A stretch of 64,000 bases of DNA from Qipengyuania flavescens (GCF_029688735.1 NZ_JARULD010000002.1:248001-312000), one strand, 5' to 3'; shown: positions 53,949-63,045, counted from the stretch's first letter. A program made the numbers and translations. The notes: generated from the sequence alone by a model not told the origin.

Positions 53949-54946
53949 TGAAAGCCGATACCGGTATCGCCATCGTCGATCGCGATGAGACGGGCGTCGA
54001 CAAGGCCTTCCGTGCCGATGTGCTGAAAGGCCTCGCCCAGCGCCAGAAGGCGATCCCCGCGCGCTGGTTCTACGACGAGCGCGGATCGCAGCTGTTCGAG
54101 GACATTACCAAACAGCCGGAATATTATCCGACGCGCGCGGAGACCGAAATCTTGCGCGACCGTGGCAGCGAATTTGCCGAGCTTGTCGGACCCGATCGCG
54201 CGGTGGTCGAATTCGGCTCCGGCAGCTCGGTCAAGACGCCGTTGTTGCTGGAGGCGGTCGCACCCGGGGCATACGTCCCGCTCGATATATCCGGTGAGTT
54301 CCTGCGCCAGTCGGCGGCTGCGCTGTCGGAGAAGTTTCCCGGCCTCCCGGTCCATCCGGTGGAAGCCGATTTCATGCGCAAGGTCGAACTGCCCGACGAG
54401 GTCGATCATCTGAGGAAGCTTGGCTTCTTCCCCGGCTCGACGATCGGCAACATGGTGCCGCGCACCGCGGTCGACCTGCTGCGGTCGATGCGTGCCACCA
54501 TGGGCGCGGACGAGGGGCAACTGCCGATGCTGCTGATCGGCATGGATCTGGTAAAGGATCGCGAGGTGCTGGAGGCCGCCTATGCCGACGAAGAAGGCGT
54601 CACGGCCAAGTTCAACTGCAATCTGTTGCACCGCATCAATCACGAACTTGGCGGGACGATCGCAACGGAGAAGTTCGAGCATCGAGCGATCTGGAACGAC
54701 GATTTCGCGCGGATCGAAATGCATCTTCTCGCTACCGAGCCGGTCGATTTCGAGGTTTCCGGCAAGCGTTTCTCGATGGCGAAAGGCGATACGATCCACA
54801 CTGAGAACAGCCACAAGTTCACCCGGCGCAGCGCCAATACTCTGTTGCTGGCAGGCGGGTGGACGCCGCAGAAGCGCTGGACAGACGCAGAGGAGCGGTT
54901 CTCGGTGATCCTCGCCCAAGCGACAGAACAGCGCGACGCGCCATAA
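53948..54946 (+). CDS. egtD: EgtD: L-histidine N-alpha-methyltransferase
   Basis: 332 residues. The SAM-dependent family pattern is clear: KAIPARWFYDERGSQLFEDITKQPEYYPTRAE, VVEFGSGSSVKT (SAM loop), YVPLDIS, FPGSTIGNM and IHTENSHKF. EgtD trimethylates histidine to hercynine, the substrate of EgtB. One-base overlaps link it with egtB before and the FAD enzyme after it (TAATG), so the three are one translation unit. Confidence 0.95.
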   Translation: MKADTGIAIVDRDETGVDKAFRADVLKGLAQRQKAIPARWFYDERGSQLFEDITKQPEYYPTRAETEILRDRGSEFAELVGPDRAVVEFGSGSSVKTPLLLEAVAPGAYVPLDISGEFLRQSAAALSEKFPGLPVHPVEADFMRKVELPDEVDHLRKLGFFPGSTIGNMVPRTAVDLLRSMRATMGADEGQLPMLLIGMDLVKDREVLEAAYADEEGVTAKFNCNLLHRINHELGGTIATEKFEHRAIWNDDFARIEMHLLATEPVDFEVSGKRFSMAKGDTIHTENSHKFTRRSANTLLLAGGWTPQKRWTDAEERFSVILAQATEQRDAP

Positions 54947-55887
54947 TGCCGCGTTCAATCGCGATTGTCGGCGCGGGCATGGCCGGGCTGGCCTGCGCTA
55001 CGCAGCTCGCACGCGACGGACGGCGGGTGACCCTGTTCGACAAGGGGCGTGGGCCGGGCGGGCGTATGGCGACGCGCCGTGCCGAAATCGGCGGCGAAAC
55101 GGTTCGTTTCGATCACGGCGCGCAATATTTCACCGCGCGCGATACGGGATTTCAGGAACAGGTGGCGCTGTGGGAGCGCGAGAGCGTGGTCGCACGGTGG
55201 CCGGCGGCGGGTGAAGATGCTTGGGTGGGGACACCGGCTATGAACGCGCCAATCAAGGCCCTGGCCGAGCCGCTCGAGGTTCAGTGGGCCGCTCGCGTTA
55301 CCGACATCGTCAAAAGCGAGCAGGGCTGGCGCTTGAATGTCGATGACGAGATTCACGAGTTCGAAAGCGTCGTCTTCGGCATCCCTGCAGAGCAGGCGGC
55401 AGAGCTTCTCGCCGATATTCATGCGGAGTTTGCCGACCGGGCACGGCGCACACAGTCCCGCCCGTGCTGGGCCTTGATGGCACAGTTCCCCGAACGGCTG
55501 GAGTGCGGCGACGTCCTGCGGGGCGGGGAGGGCGACACGGTCTCCTGGGCTGCGCGCAACGGAGCCAAGCCGGGCCACGACGGATCGGAAAGCTGGGTCG
55601 TCCATGGCTCGCCCGACTGGTCCCTCGCGCATCTGGAGGAAGAGGCCGAGAACGTTGCAGGCCAGCTTCTCGACGCGTTTCTTCATCAAGCTGAGGTCAT
55701 GCCGCAGGCACCGCTGCACATGGCCGCACACCGCTGGCGGTTTGCCATGGCGGAACCGATCGATGGGCCGGATGCACTATGGGATGCGGAGGCCCGGATC
55801 GGCGTCGCAGGCGACTGGTTGATCGCTCCGCGTGTCGAAGCCGCGTGGCTTTCGGGAACCCGGCTGGCGCGCGCTATTCTCCGCTAG
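54946..55887 (+). CDS. FAD-dependent oxidoreductase, renalase/amine oxidase-like
   Basis: 313 residues. The dinucleotide fold IAIVGAGMAGLACATQLARDG opens the protein, followed by the second FAD contact DKGRGPGGRMATRR and a C-terminal FAD-binding stretch GVAGDWLIAPRVEAAWLSGTRLA. This is the layout of renalase-type proteins, which oxidise NAD(P)H isomers or amines. Its tight coupling to egtD suggests a link with ergothioneine metabolism, which is not known for the family. Confidence 0.88.
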   Translation: MPRSIAIVGAGMAGLACATQLARDGRRVTLFDKGRGPGGRMATRRAEIGGETVRFDHGAQYFTARDTGFQEQVALWERESVVARWPAAGEDAWVGTPAMNAPIKALAEPLEVQWAARVTDIVKSEQGWRLNVDDEIHEFESVVFGIPAEQAAELLADIHAEFADRARRTQSRPCWALMAQFPERLECGDVLRGGEGDTVSWAARNGAKPGHDGSESWVVHGSPDWSLAHLEEEAENVAGQLLDAFLHQAEVMPQAPLHMAAHRWRFAMAEPIDGPDALWDAEARIGVAGDWLIAPRVEAAWLSGTRLARAILR

Positions 55888-55932
55888 CCTTCCGTTCATT
55901 GGAAAGCAGGCTCAACGCTCTATATTGGCTGT

Positions 55933-56595
55933 ATGGACCTCGCTTCCACCTTCTCCGCCATCGCCGATGCCTTGCGCGCCATTCCGCGCTCCGAGCTGCT
56001 TCTTGCCGCAGTCGCCGCAATGGTGCTCGGCTGGATTGGGGCGATGGTTGCCCGCAGATCGGCACTAGGCGGTGTCATTCGCACGGTGAGTTCGCTGGCG
56101 CTTGGCGTGATCCTGCTGACCGTCGTGCTACAATTGTCGCGCTTCGACCCGCGGTTCGATGTGGCGGTTCCGCAGATCGGTTTGCCCGAACAGGTCGTCA
56201 GCGGCGGCGAAACCCGCATCCCCCTCTCGCCCGATGGCCATTACTGGGTTCGTGCGAGCGTGAACGGTGTCGAGGGCAATTTCATGATCGACACCGGCGC
56301 CACGCTGACCGCGATCTCCGCGCCGCTGGCCGAGAAGGCCGGGCTGGAACCGCGCCGGGGCGGTATTCCCATCCTGCTCGGCACGGCGAACGGCACGGTG
56401 CAGGCGCATGTGACGACCATCGACAGCCTCGAACTCGGCAATATTCGCGCCAGCGGCACCGATGCCGCAGTTGCCGAAAGCTTCGGCGACTTCAACGTGA
56501 TCGGGATGAATGTGCTCGCCCGGCTGGACGAATGGCGGGTGAAGGACGGTACGCTCATCCTCGTGCCGAAAGCGCAAGACGCTATCTCCGAGTAG
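55933..56595 (+). CDS. Membrane-anchored retropepsin-like aspartic protease
   Basis: 220 residues. Two hydrophobic segments (about 20-41 and 50-68) anchor a C-terminal aspartic protease domain with the active site FMIDTGAT (Asp120-Thr-Gly). A single DTG motif means it must pair with a second chain, as in retroviral proteases. The family (clan AA, TIGR02281) is common in proteobacteria and its substrate is unknown. It stands alone between the egt and ots operons. Confidence 0.88.
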   Translation: MDLASTFSAIADALRAIPRSELLLAAVAAMVLGWIGAMVARRSALGGVIRTVSSLALGVILLTVVLQLSRFDPRFDVAVPQIGLPEQVVSGGETRIPLSPDGHYWVRASVNGVEGNFMIDTGATLTAISAPLAEKAGLEPRRGGIPILLGTANGTVQAHVTTIDSLELGNIRASGTDAAVAESFGDFNVIGMNVLARLDEWRVKDGTLILVPKAQDAISE

Positions 56596-56634
56596 GGGCT
56601 TTACCTTGGGCCGCGAGCCGCTAGACCCCCGCCG

Positions 56635-57381
56635 ATGGTCAGCCCCGACACGCTCCCACCGCCGCCACCCCTGGCCAAGCTCATAAGAGAGGTGCCGCTG
56701 GCCCTGTTCCTCGATTTCGACGGCACGCTGGTGGAAATCGCGCCCAGCCCGGGCGATATCGACGTTCCCGATGGACTTGCCGACCGCCTACGTGGCTTGC
56801 GAGATCGGCTGGACGGCAGGCTCGCCTTGGTCAGCGGCCGCGCCCTCGATGATCTCGAAACGCACCTTGGTCCATGCGAGTTGTGCCGCGCGGGATCGCA
56901 CGGCGCGTCGCGCCTCCTGCATGACGGCTCGCGCCTGGGCGAAGCGCCGGAGGGGCTGCCCGACGATGCTGTTGCCGAACTGCGCGCCTATGCCGAAAAG
57001 CACGATCTCTATTACGAGACGAAGTCCCACGGTGGCGCGCTGCATTTCCGCAAGTCACCCGAGAAACGCGAAGCAACGCTCGCCTTCGCGCGCGACTTTG
57101 CCGAAGGGCGCGAGCTGTGCGTCACCAGCGGCAAGGGCGTCGCCGAGATCGTCCGCCAGGGCGCGACGAAAGAGGCGGCAGTCGAGGCCTTCATGGCTAT
57201 CGAACCCTTCACCGGAGCCACTCCGGTATTCGTCGGCGACGACGTGACCGACGAGGATGGCTTTGCCGGTGCAATCGAATTCGGCGGCTTCGGGGTGGCG
57301 GTGGGCGAGCGCATCAGCGAGAAGGCACGCTATCGCCTCGAAAGCGTTACCGCAGTGCGCAATTGGCTGGAGCTGGAATGA
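56635..57381 (+). CDS. otsB: Trehalose-6-phosphate phosphatase
   Basis: 248 residues of the HAD fold: motif I FLDFDGTLVEIAP, motif II LVSGR, and motif IV VGDDVTDEDGF. It converts trehalose 6-phosphate to trehalose. The stop overlaps the GH15 gene start by four bases (ATGA). With otsA two genes on, it completes the standard trehalose pathway used against osmotic and desiccation stress. Confidence 0.95.
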   Translation: MVSPDTLPPPPPLAKLIREVPLALFLDFDGTLVEIAPSPGDIDVPDGLADRLRGLRDRLDGRLALVSGRALDDLETHLGPCELCRAGSHGASRLLHDGSRLGEAPEGLPDDAVAELRAYAEKHDLYYETKSHGGALHFRKSPEKREATLAFARDFAEGRELCVTSGKGVAEIVRQGATKEAAVEAFMAIEPFTGATPVFVGDDVTDEDGFAGAIEFGGFGVAVGERISEKARYRLESVTAVRNWLELE

Positions 57382-59162
57382 CCGCAAATCTCGAACTCGC
57401 CCCGATTGGCAATTGCCAGGTCAGCGCGCTGGTCGACGAGGAAGGCGGTTTCGTCTGGGGCTGCGTTCCGCGGGTCGACGGCGATCCGGTGTTCTGCTCC
57501 CTCCTCAACGGCGACGCAAAAGACCGCGGCACCTGGCGCTTCGAGCTCGAGGGGCAGGTCAGCGCCAGCCAGCATTACGAACGCAACAGCGCGATCTTAA
57601 TAACCCGGCTGGAGGCGGAAGACGGCAGCGCAGTCGAGATCAGCGATTTTGCTCCGCGCTATGAGAGGTCCGGACGGAAATATCGCCCCGTTGCTTTTAC
57701 GCGCATCGTACGCCCGGTGGCAGGTGCGCCGCGGCTCAAGGTCGTGCTCGCCCCCATGAAGAATTACGGTGAGGACCTCGCCGCGACCACTAACGGCACC
57801 AATCACATCCGTTACCTCGTCGGGCCGCAGGCGCTCCGCCTGTCCACCGATGCGCCAATTGGCTACATCCTGGAAGGACGCCATTACCGCGTCGAGAGCG
57901 ACCAGCACTTCTTCCTCGGCCCGGACGAGCCCTTCGTCGGTAACATCCGCAGCGAAGTGCGGCGGATGGAAGCCAATACGGCGAAATACTGGCAGCATTG
58001 GGTGCGGGGCCTGCACATCCCGCTCGAATGGCAGGAAGAGACGATCCGCGCGGCGATCTCGCTCAAGCTGTGCCAGCACGAGGAAACCGGCGCGATCGTG
58101 GCCGCGCTGACGACATCGATCCCCGAAGCGGCCAACAGCCAGCGTAACTGGGACTATCGCTACTGCTGGATCCGCGACAGCTATTACACGGTGCAGGCGC
58201 TCAACCGCCTGGGCGCGCTCGACGTGCTGGAGAAATATCTCGCCTACCTGCGCAATATCGTCGACCAGGCCCGCGGCGGGCAGATTCAGCCGCTCTACTC
58301 GGTTATGGGCGCGGAAGAACTCGACGAGTTCGAGGCCGAGCATCTCGCCGGCTATCGCGGCATGGGGCCGGTGCGCGTGGGCAATGCGGCCTACAAGCAG
58401 GTGCAATACGACTGCTACGGCCAGATCGTCATGCCGACCGCGCAGGCATTCTTCGACCAGCGCCTGCTGCGGATGGCCGACGAGACCGATTTCGCGCATC
58501 TCGAGGAAGTCGGCGAGGCGGCCTGGGCGAAGCACGACAAGCCTGATGCTGGGCTGTGGGAATTCCGCACAAGGCAGGAAGTGCACACTTATTCCGCCGT
58601 GATGTGCTGGGCCGCCTGCGACCGACTGGCCAATGTCGCGGCCACTCTGGGCAAGGGTGACCGGGTCGTCTTCTGGAAACAGCGCGCAGAGAAGATCCGC
58701 GCGACGATCGAAGAGAAAGCCTGGCGCGAGGATGGCGAGCATTACGGCGCCAGCTTCGAGAACGGCTATCTCGATGCGAGCCTCCTGCAGATGGTCGAGC
58801 TGCGCTTCCTCAAGCCCGACGACGAGCGCTTCATCAAGACCTTCGCCGCCATCGAGCGGGACTTGCGCCGCGGCGATCATATGCTTCGCTACGCTGCGGA
58901 AGACGATTTCGGCGCGCCCGAGACGGCCTTCAATGTCTGCACCTTCTGGCTGATCGAAGCATTGGGGCTGGTCGGGCGCCGTGAGGAAGCGCGCGAGATC
59001 TTCGAGAGCATGCTCAGCCATACCACTCATTCGGGCTTGCTGAGCGAGGATCTCGACTATGACACGGGCGAGCTGTGGGGGAACTTCCCCCAGACCTACT
59101 CGCTGGTAGGTATCATCAATTGCGCCGGCCTGCTGAGCAAACCGTGGAGCGAAGTCCGCTGA
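57378..59162 (+). CDS. Glycoside hydrolase family 15 protein (glucoamylase/trehalase-like)
   Basis: 594 residues. The N-terminal beta-sandwich (about 1-230) precedes the GH15 (alpha/alpha)6 barrel with NWDYRYCWIRDSYYTVQAL near 255 and the catalytic-acid region SGLLSEDLDYDTGELWGNFPQTYS near the C-terminus. Bacterial and archaeal GH15 proteins of this build include trehalases and glucoamylases. Lying between otsB and otsA with overlaps on both sides, it may break down trehalose or trim a related glucan; the substrate is inference. Confidence 0.92.
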   Translation: MTANLELAPIGNCQVSALVDEEGGFVWGCVPRVDGDPVFCSLLNGDAKDRGTWRFELEGQVSASQHYERNSAILITRLEAEDGSAVEISDFAPRYERSGRKYRPVAFTRIVRPVAGAPRLKVVLAPMKNYGEDLAATTNGTNHIRYLVGPQALRLSTDAPIGYILEGRHYRVESDQHFFLGPDEPFVGNIRSEVRRMEANTAKYWQHWVRGLHIPLEWQEETIRAAISLKLCQHEETGAIVAALTTSIPEAANSQRNWDYRYCWIRDSYYTVQALNRLGALDVLEKYLAYLRNIVDQARGGQIQPLYSVMGAEELDEFEAEHLAGYRGMGPVRVGNAAYKQVQYDCYGQIVMPTAQAFFDQRLLRMADETDFAHLEEVGEAAWAKHDKPDAGLWEFRTRQEVHTYSAVMCWAACDRLANVAATLGKGDRVVFWKQRAEKIRATIEEKAWREDGEHYGASFENGYLDASLLQMVELRFLKPDDERFIKTFAAIERDLRRGDHMLRYAAEDDFGAPETAFNVCTFWLIEALGLVGRREEAREIFESMLSHTTHSGLLSEDLDYDTGELWGNFPQTYSLVGIINCAGLLSKPWSEVR

Positions 59163-60544
59163 CCGATAACCCCCGCCTCGTCGTCATTTCCAACCGCGTT
59201 GCCGTGCCGAAGGCGCGGGGCGCAGCGGGAGCGCAAGGGGGGCTCGCCGGTGCGCTGCACGCGGCGCTGAAGGACCGAGAGGGGCTGTGGTTTGGGTGGT
59301 CCGGAGAGGAAAGCGAGAGCGGGCGAACCGGCAATATCGACACGCAAACCAACGACGGTGTCACGACGGCGACCATTGATCTGTCGCAACGCGATATCGA
59401 GGAGTATTACAACGGCTACGCCAATTCCACGCTCTGGCCGCTGTTCCACGATCGGCTGGATCTGGCAAAATTCGAGCGTGAGACAGCCAAGGGCTACGAG
59501 CGCGTCAACGAACGCTTCGCTGAACTCGCCGCTCCGCTGATCGAAGACGACGATGTCGTCTGGGTGCACGACTATCACCTGATCCCGCTCGGCGAACGCC
59601 TGCGGTCGCGCGGGCTGAAGAACCGGATCGGTTTCTTCCTCCACATTCCCTGGCCCGCCACGCGCCTGTTCGTTTCGCTGCCGTATCACGAGCGGCTGGT
59701 GCGCACGATGCTGCATTACGATCTCGTCGGCTTCCAGACCAGAGAGTGGCTCGATAGCTTCCTGCACTACTGCCGCACCGAACTTGGCGCTCAGGTGGAC
59801 GAGGAAAATGGCAGCGTCACGCTGGACGGGCGCACGACGCTGGCGCGCGCCTATCCCATCGGGATCGACTGGGACCATTTCAGCAAGCTGGGCGAGACCG
59901 GCGAAGCGCGCAATGCTCAGCAGCGGATGATGGCCTCGACCCGGCGGCGTATCTCCATGATTGGCGTCGACCGGCTTGACTATTCCAAGGGCATTCCCGA
60001 GCGGATCGACGGGATCGGGCGGTTCTTCGACCGCGAGCCGGAGCGCATCCGCGATCTCGTGTTCGTCCAGATCGCTCCGCCGAGCCGCGAGGACGTGCAG
60101 AGCTATCAGGAAATCCGCGAGACGCTGGAGCAGAAATGCGGCCAGATCAACGGCGCACGCAGCGAGGTGGACATGGTGCCCATCCGCTACGTCAACCGCG
60201 GTTATAGCCACGAAGAACTGTTCGGCTTTTTCCGCGCCTCGAAGATCGGCCTCGTCACGCCCTTGCGCGACGGCATGAACCTCGTAGCCAAGGAATATGT
60301 CGCAGCGCAGGACCCGGAGGATCCCGGCGTGTTGATCCTGTCGAGTTTTGCGGGGGCGGCGCTGCAATTGCAGGATGCAGTCCTCGTGAACCCCCACAGC
60401 CCCGACGATATCGCCCATGCGATCCGCAAGGCGCTCGACATGCCGCTGGACGAGCGCAAAGCGCGCTACGAGAAAATGGTAGCAAGTGTACGCGACGACA
60501 ACGTGCAGGCGTGGACTGCCGACTTCCTGCGCGACCTGGGCTGA
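59144..60544 (+). CDS. otsA: Trehalose-6-phosphate synthase
   Basis: 466 residues (GT20) if begun at the GTG at 59144, overlapping the GH15 gene by 19 bases. Signatures are VVISNRV, VHDYHLIPLGERLR, HIPWPATRLFVSLP, IGVDRLDYSKGIPERI and RDGMNLVAKEYVAAQ. It joins UDP-glucose and glucose 6-phosphate. The GTG lacks a ribosome site, whereas GGAG lies nine bases before a CTG at 59159 whose CTGA overlap with the GH15 stop copies the four-base overlaps elsewhere in this window. The true start may be CTG. Confidence 0.95.
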   Translation: MERSPLTDNPRLVVISNRVAVPKARGAAGAQGGLAGALHAALKDREGLWFGWSGEESESGRTGNIDTQTNDGVTTATIDLSQRDIEEYYNGYANSTLWPLFHDRLDLAKFERETAKGYERVNERFAELAAPLIEDDDVVWVHDYHLIPLGERLRSRGLKNRIGFFLHIPWPATRLFVSLPYHERLVRTMLHYDLVGFQTREWLDSFLHYCRTELGAQVDEENGSVTLDGRTTLARAYPIGIDWDHFSKLGETGEARNAQQRMMASTRRRISMIGVDRLDYSKGIPERIDGIGRFFDREPERIRDLVFVQIAPPSREDVQSYQEIRETLEQKCGQINGARSEVDMVPIRYVNRGYSHEELFGFFRASKIGLVTPLRDGMNLVAKEYVAAQDPEDPGVLILSSFAGAALQLQDAVLVNPHSPDDIAHAIRKALDMPLDERKARYEKMVASVRDDNVQAWTADFLRDLG

Positions 60545-60553
60545 ACCGCTCGT

Positions 60554-61003
60554 CTAGACCAGGCGGCGAGCAGGACCCGGGGCCTGCGATTGATAGCCCG
60601 GCGCCTCGCCCAGTGCCAGATGGCTGGGCCTTCCCTCTCGCGAGGCAAGCACCAGTTCCACCGTGCGGACCAGGAACTTGCCGATGAACGGCTTGCGGAT
60701 ATAGCCCTGCGCCCCGCCGTAGAGTGCGGCCTGTTCGTCATAAGCCCCGTGGATCGCGGTGAACATGATCACCGGCAGATCGTAATGCTTTTCCGACTGG
60801 CGAATCTCGCGCAGCACCTGCTTGCCGGTAAGGCCAGGCATGTCCTGGTCGAGCAACAAGACATCGGGCCGGCGCCAGCGCAGCAGGTCGAGCAGCTTGG
60901 TCCCGTCAGTCACCCAACCGCAGGCGTGGCCCGCCTTGATCAGAATGTCGGCGGCCATCTCCGCGATCAATTCGTCGTCGTCGGCAATCAGAATATGCGC
61001 CAA
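60554..61003 (-). CDS. Single-domain response regulator
   Basis: 149 residues if begun at the TTG at 61003, eight bases after AGGAG; an ATG at 61021 would add six residues before the receiver fold and overlap its own ribosome site. The receiver has the acidic pair Asp9/Asp10, phospho-site Asp52 (LLLDQDMPGLTG), Thr in MFTAIHG and Lys in YIRKPF. No output domain follows, only a 25-residue tail. No kinase is nearby. It is divergent from the phosphatase gene. Confidence 0.88.
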   Translation of the reverse strand: MAHILIADDDELIAEMAADILIKAGHACGWVTDGTKLLDLLRWRRPDVLLLDQDMPGLTGKQVLREIRQSEKHYDLPVIMFTAIHGAYDEQAALYGGAQGYIRKPFIGKFLVRTVELVLASREGRPSHLALGEAPGYQSQAPGPARRLV

Positions 61004-61036
61004 GTTTCCGGCTCCTCGCATAGGGTTCGTGCCGAA

Positions 61037-61072
61037 AACCTAGGTTGCGCGTGTGCGGATAACCTATCCGCA
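61037..61072. promoter_or_regulatory. Two palindromes between the response regulator and phosphatase genes
   Basis: AACCTAGGTT (61037-61046) is a perfect 10-bp palindrome, and TGCGGAT-AACCT-ATCCGCA (61054-61072) a perfect 7-bp inverted repeat. Both lie in the 100-base divergent gap and could be operator sites. Confidence 0.4.
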
Positions 61073-61121
61073 GAACTACGTATGATTGCGCAGTGCGGGC
61101 AGGGCTGCCACCACGGCGCAC

Positions 61122-61901
61122 ATGATTCGCGATCCCTTCCTTTCGACCACCGGCATTCACAATTTTCGCGACTTCGGCGGGTGGGAAACCGGTGACGGCG
61201 GGCGGGTGAAGACCGGCCTGCTTTGGCGCTCCGGCCAGCATGTCGGCGCCAGCGATGCCGACCTCGCCGCGATGGATGCGCTAGGCATCCGCACGGTGGT
61301 CGACCTGCGCGGGGAGAGCGAGCGCGAGCGCAATCCGTGTCGCCGTAGCGACGCGTTCGACGCAGACGTGCTGGCCTATGACGGCGAGACGACCTCCAGC
61401 CCGCCGCACATGGACATCGATGAAAACACGACGACCGAGGATTTCGCGCGCCAACGGATGCTCGCAGTCTACACCCGCATGCCGCGAAATCCGGCGATGA
61501 TCGAGATGTTCGGCCGCTATTTCCGCGCTCTGGACGAGCGCGAGGGCGCAAGTCTCGTCCATTGTTTCGCCGGCAAGGATCGCACCGGCGTCGCAGCCAT
61601 GCTCGTGCTGCACGTGCTCGGCGTGGACCGCGAAAAGCAGATGGCTGAGTTCCTGCGCACCAATGATGCGCCGACGCTGGCAGTGCTGCGCGACCAGTCC
61701 GTACCGGGGATCGAGGAACGGCTCGGCCGCAAGCTGGACGAGGGCGCGGTCGTGGCGCTGCTCGGCGTGCGCGAGGAATATCTCGAACGCTGGTGGAGCG
61801 AGATCGAGACCGAATACGGCTCGCTCGATGCCTTCCTCGACGGACATTTAGGTGTGGACGAGGCCATGCGCGAACGGCTGATCGCGCGCTTCGTGGCGTG
61901 A
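61122..61901 (+). CDS. Tyrosine-protein phosphatase (DSP/PTP-like)
   Basis: 259 residues. The P-loop HCFAGKDRTG holds Cys148 and Arg154 of the HCX5R motif, and the N-terminus NFRDFGGW...LLWRSGQ is that of the bacterial lipid/tyrosine phosphatases of the MptpB/LMO family, where the Lys-Asp-Arg in the P-loop allows phosphoinositide or phosphotyrosine hydrolysis. The target is unknown. ATG at 61122 is used; an upstream frame extension has no support. Confidence 0.88.
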   Translation: MIRDPFLSTTGIHNFRDFGGWETGDGGRVKTGLLWRSGQHVGASDADLAAMDALGIRTVVDLRGESERERNPCRRSDAFDADVLAYDGETTSSPPHMDIDENTTTEDFARQRMLAVYTRMPRNPAMIEMFGRYFRALDEREGASLVHCFAGKDRTGVAAMLVLHVLGVDREKQMAEFLRTNDAPTLAVLRDQSVPGIEERLGRKLDEGAVVALLGVREEYLERWWSEIETEYGSLDAFLDGHLGVDEAMRERLIARFVA

Positions 61902-61965
61902 CTCTTCGCGCCTGCATCCCATATAGCGGGCGAACACGAATTCCAGACTGACGGACGACACCACC

Positions 61966-62955
61966 ATGGCTACCCATCGCACCAAGATGCTCATCATCGG
62001 CTCCGGCCCGGCGGGCTATTCCGCCGCCATCTACGCCGCGCGCGCGATGATGGAGCCGATCGTGGTGCAGGGCCTCCAGCCGGGCGGCCAGCTGACCATC
62101 ACCACCGATGTCGAGAACTATCCCGGTTTTGCCGACGTCATCCAGGGCCCCTGGCTGATGGAGCAGATGCAGAAGCAGGCCGAGCACGTCGGCACGCGGA
62201 TGATGTGGGACACGATCGTCGATGTCGATGTGGCCGGGGGTTCGCCGTTCACTGCTAAAGGCGACAGCGGTGACGAATATATCGCCGACGTGCTGGTAAT
62301 TTGCACCGGCGCGCAGGCCAAGTGGCTGGGCGTACCGGGCGAGCAGGAACTGGGTGGCAAGGGCGTCTCGGCCTGCGCCACCTGCGACGGCTTCTTCTAT
62401 CGCGGCAAGAAGGTCGCGGTGATCGGCGGCGGCAATACCGCGGTCGAGGAAGCGCTGTACCTCACCAACCATTCCGACGACGTGACGCTGATCCACCGCC
62501 GCGACGAATTGCGGGCGGAGAAGATCCTGCAGGAGCGGCTGCTCAACCATCCGAAGATCTCGGTGCTGTGGAACAAAACGGTCGACAGCTTTGCAGCCGG
62601 TCCGACTGGCGCGCTGGGTCATCTCAATCTCAAGGACACGCAGACCGGCGAGACGAGCGAGTTCGCAACCGATGGCGCTTTCGTCGCGATCGGCCACGCG
62701 CCCGCGACCGAGCTGTTCAAGGGCAAGCTGCCGATGGACGATGGCGGCTATCTGCTGACCGAGCCGGGTTCGCCCAAGACCGACGTGCCCGGCGTGTTCG
62801 CGGCGGGCGACGTGACCGACCATGTCTATCGCCAGGCGGTGACGGCGGCGGGCATGGGCTGCATGGCCGCCCTCGACGCCGAGCGCTTCCTCGCCAATCT
62901 CGAGATCGACGCGGACGGTCACGCCCACGTGGCCGAGAAGGAAGCCGCTGAGTAG
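61966..62955 (+). CDS. trxB: Thioredoxin-disulfide reductase
   Basis: 329 residues. The FAD motif IGSGPAGYSAAIYAARA (11-27), the redox pair Cys137-Ala-Thr-Cys140, the NADPH fold VIGGGNTAVEEALYL and the C-terminal GVFAAGDVTDHVYRQ are all standard. It passes electrons from NADPH to thioredoxin. The gene stands alone and is followed by a REP-like inverted repeat. Confidence 0.96.
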   Translation: MATHRTKMLIIGSGPAGYSAAIYAARAMMEPIVVQGLQPGGQLTITTDVENYPGFADVIQGPWLMEQMQKQAEHVGTRMMWDTIVDVDVAGGSPFTAKGDSGDEYIADVLVICTGAQAKWLGVPGEQELGGKGVSACATCDGFFYRGKKVAVIGGGNTAVEEALYLTNHSDDVTLIHRRDELRAEKILQERLLNHPKISVLWNKTVDSFAAGPTGALGHLNLKDTQTGETSEFATDGAFVAIGHAPATELFKGKLPMDDGGYLLTEPGSPKTDVPGVFAAGDVTDHVYRQAVTAAGMGCMAALDAERFLANLEIDADGHAHVAEKEAAE

Positions 62956-62961
62956 GTGTCG

Positions 62962-63033
62962 TCCCAGCGAAAGCTGGGATCGCTCTCCCTCACGCGCAAC
63001 ATTGACTGAAACCGATCCCAGCTTTCGCTGGGA
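62962..63033. repeat. REP/BIME-like inverted repeat between trxB and the MAPEG genes
   Basis: Two 21-bp arms (62962-62982 and 63013-63033) are perfect reverse complements with 30 bases between. Each arm itself folds, since CCCAGC-GAAA-GCTGGG is a hairpin with a stable GAAA tetraloop. This is the form of a two-unit REP element. I recall the same core in many sphingomonad intergenic regions. It lies between convergent gene ends, a typical REP position. Confidence 0.75.
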
Positions 63034-63045
63034 AGACGGTCGCAA

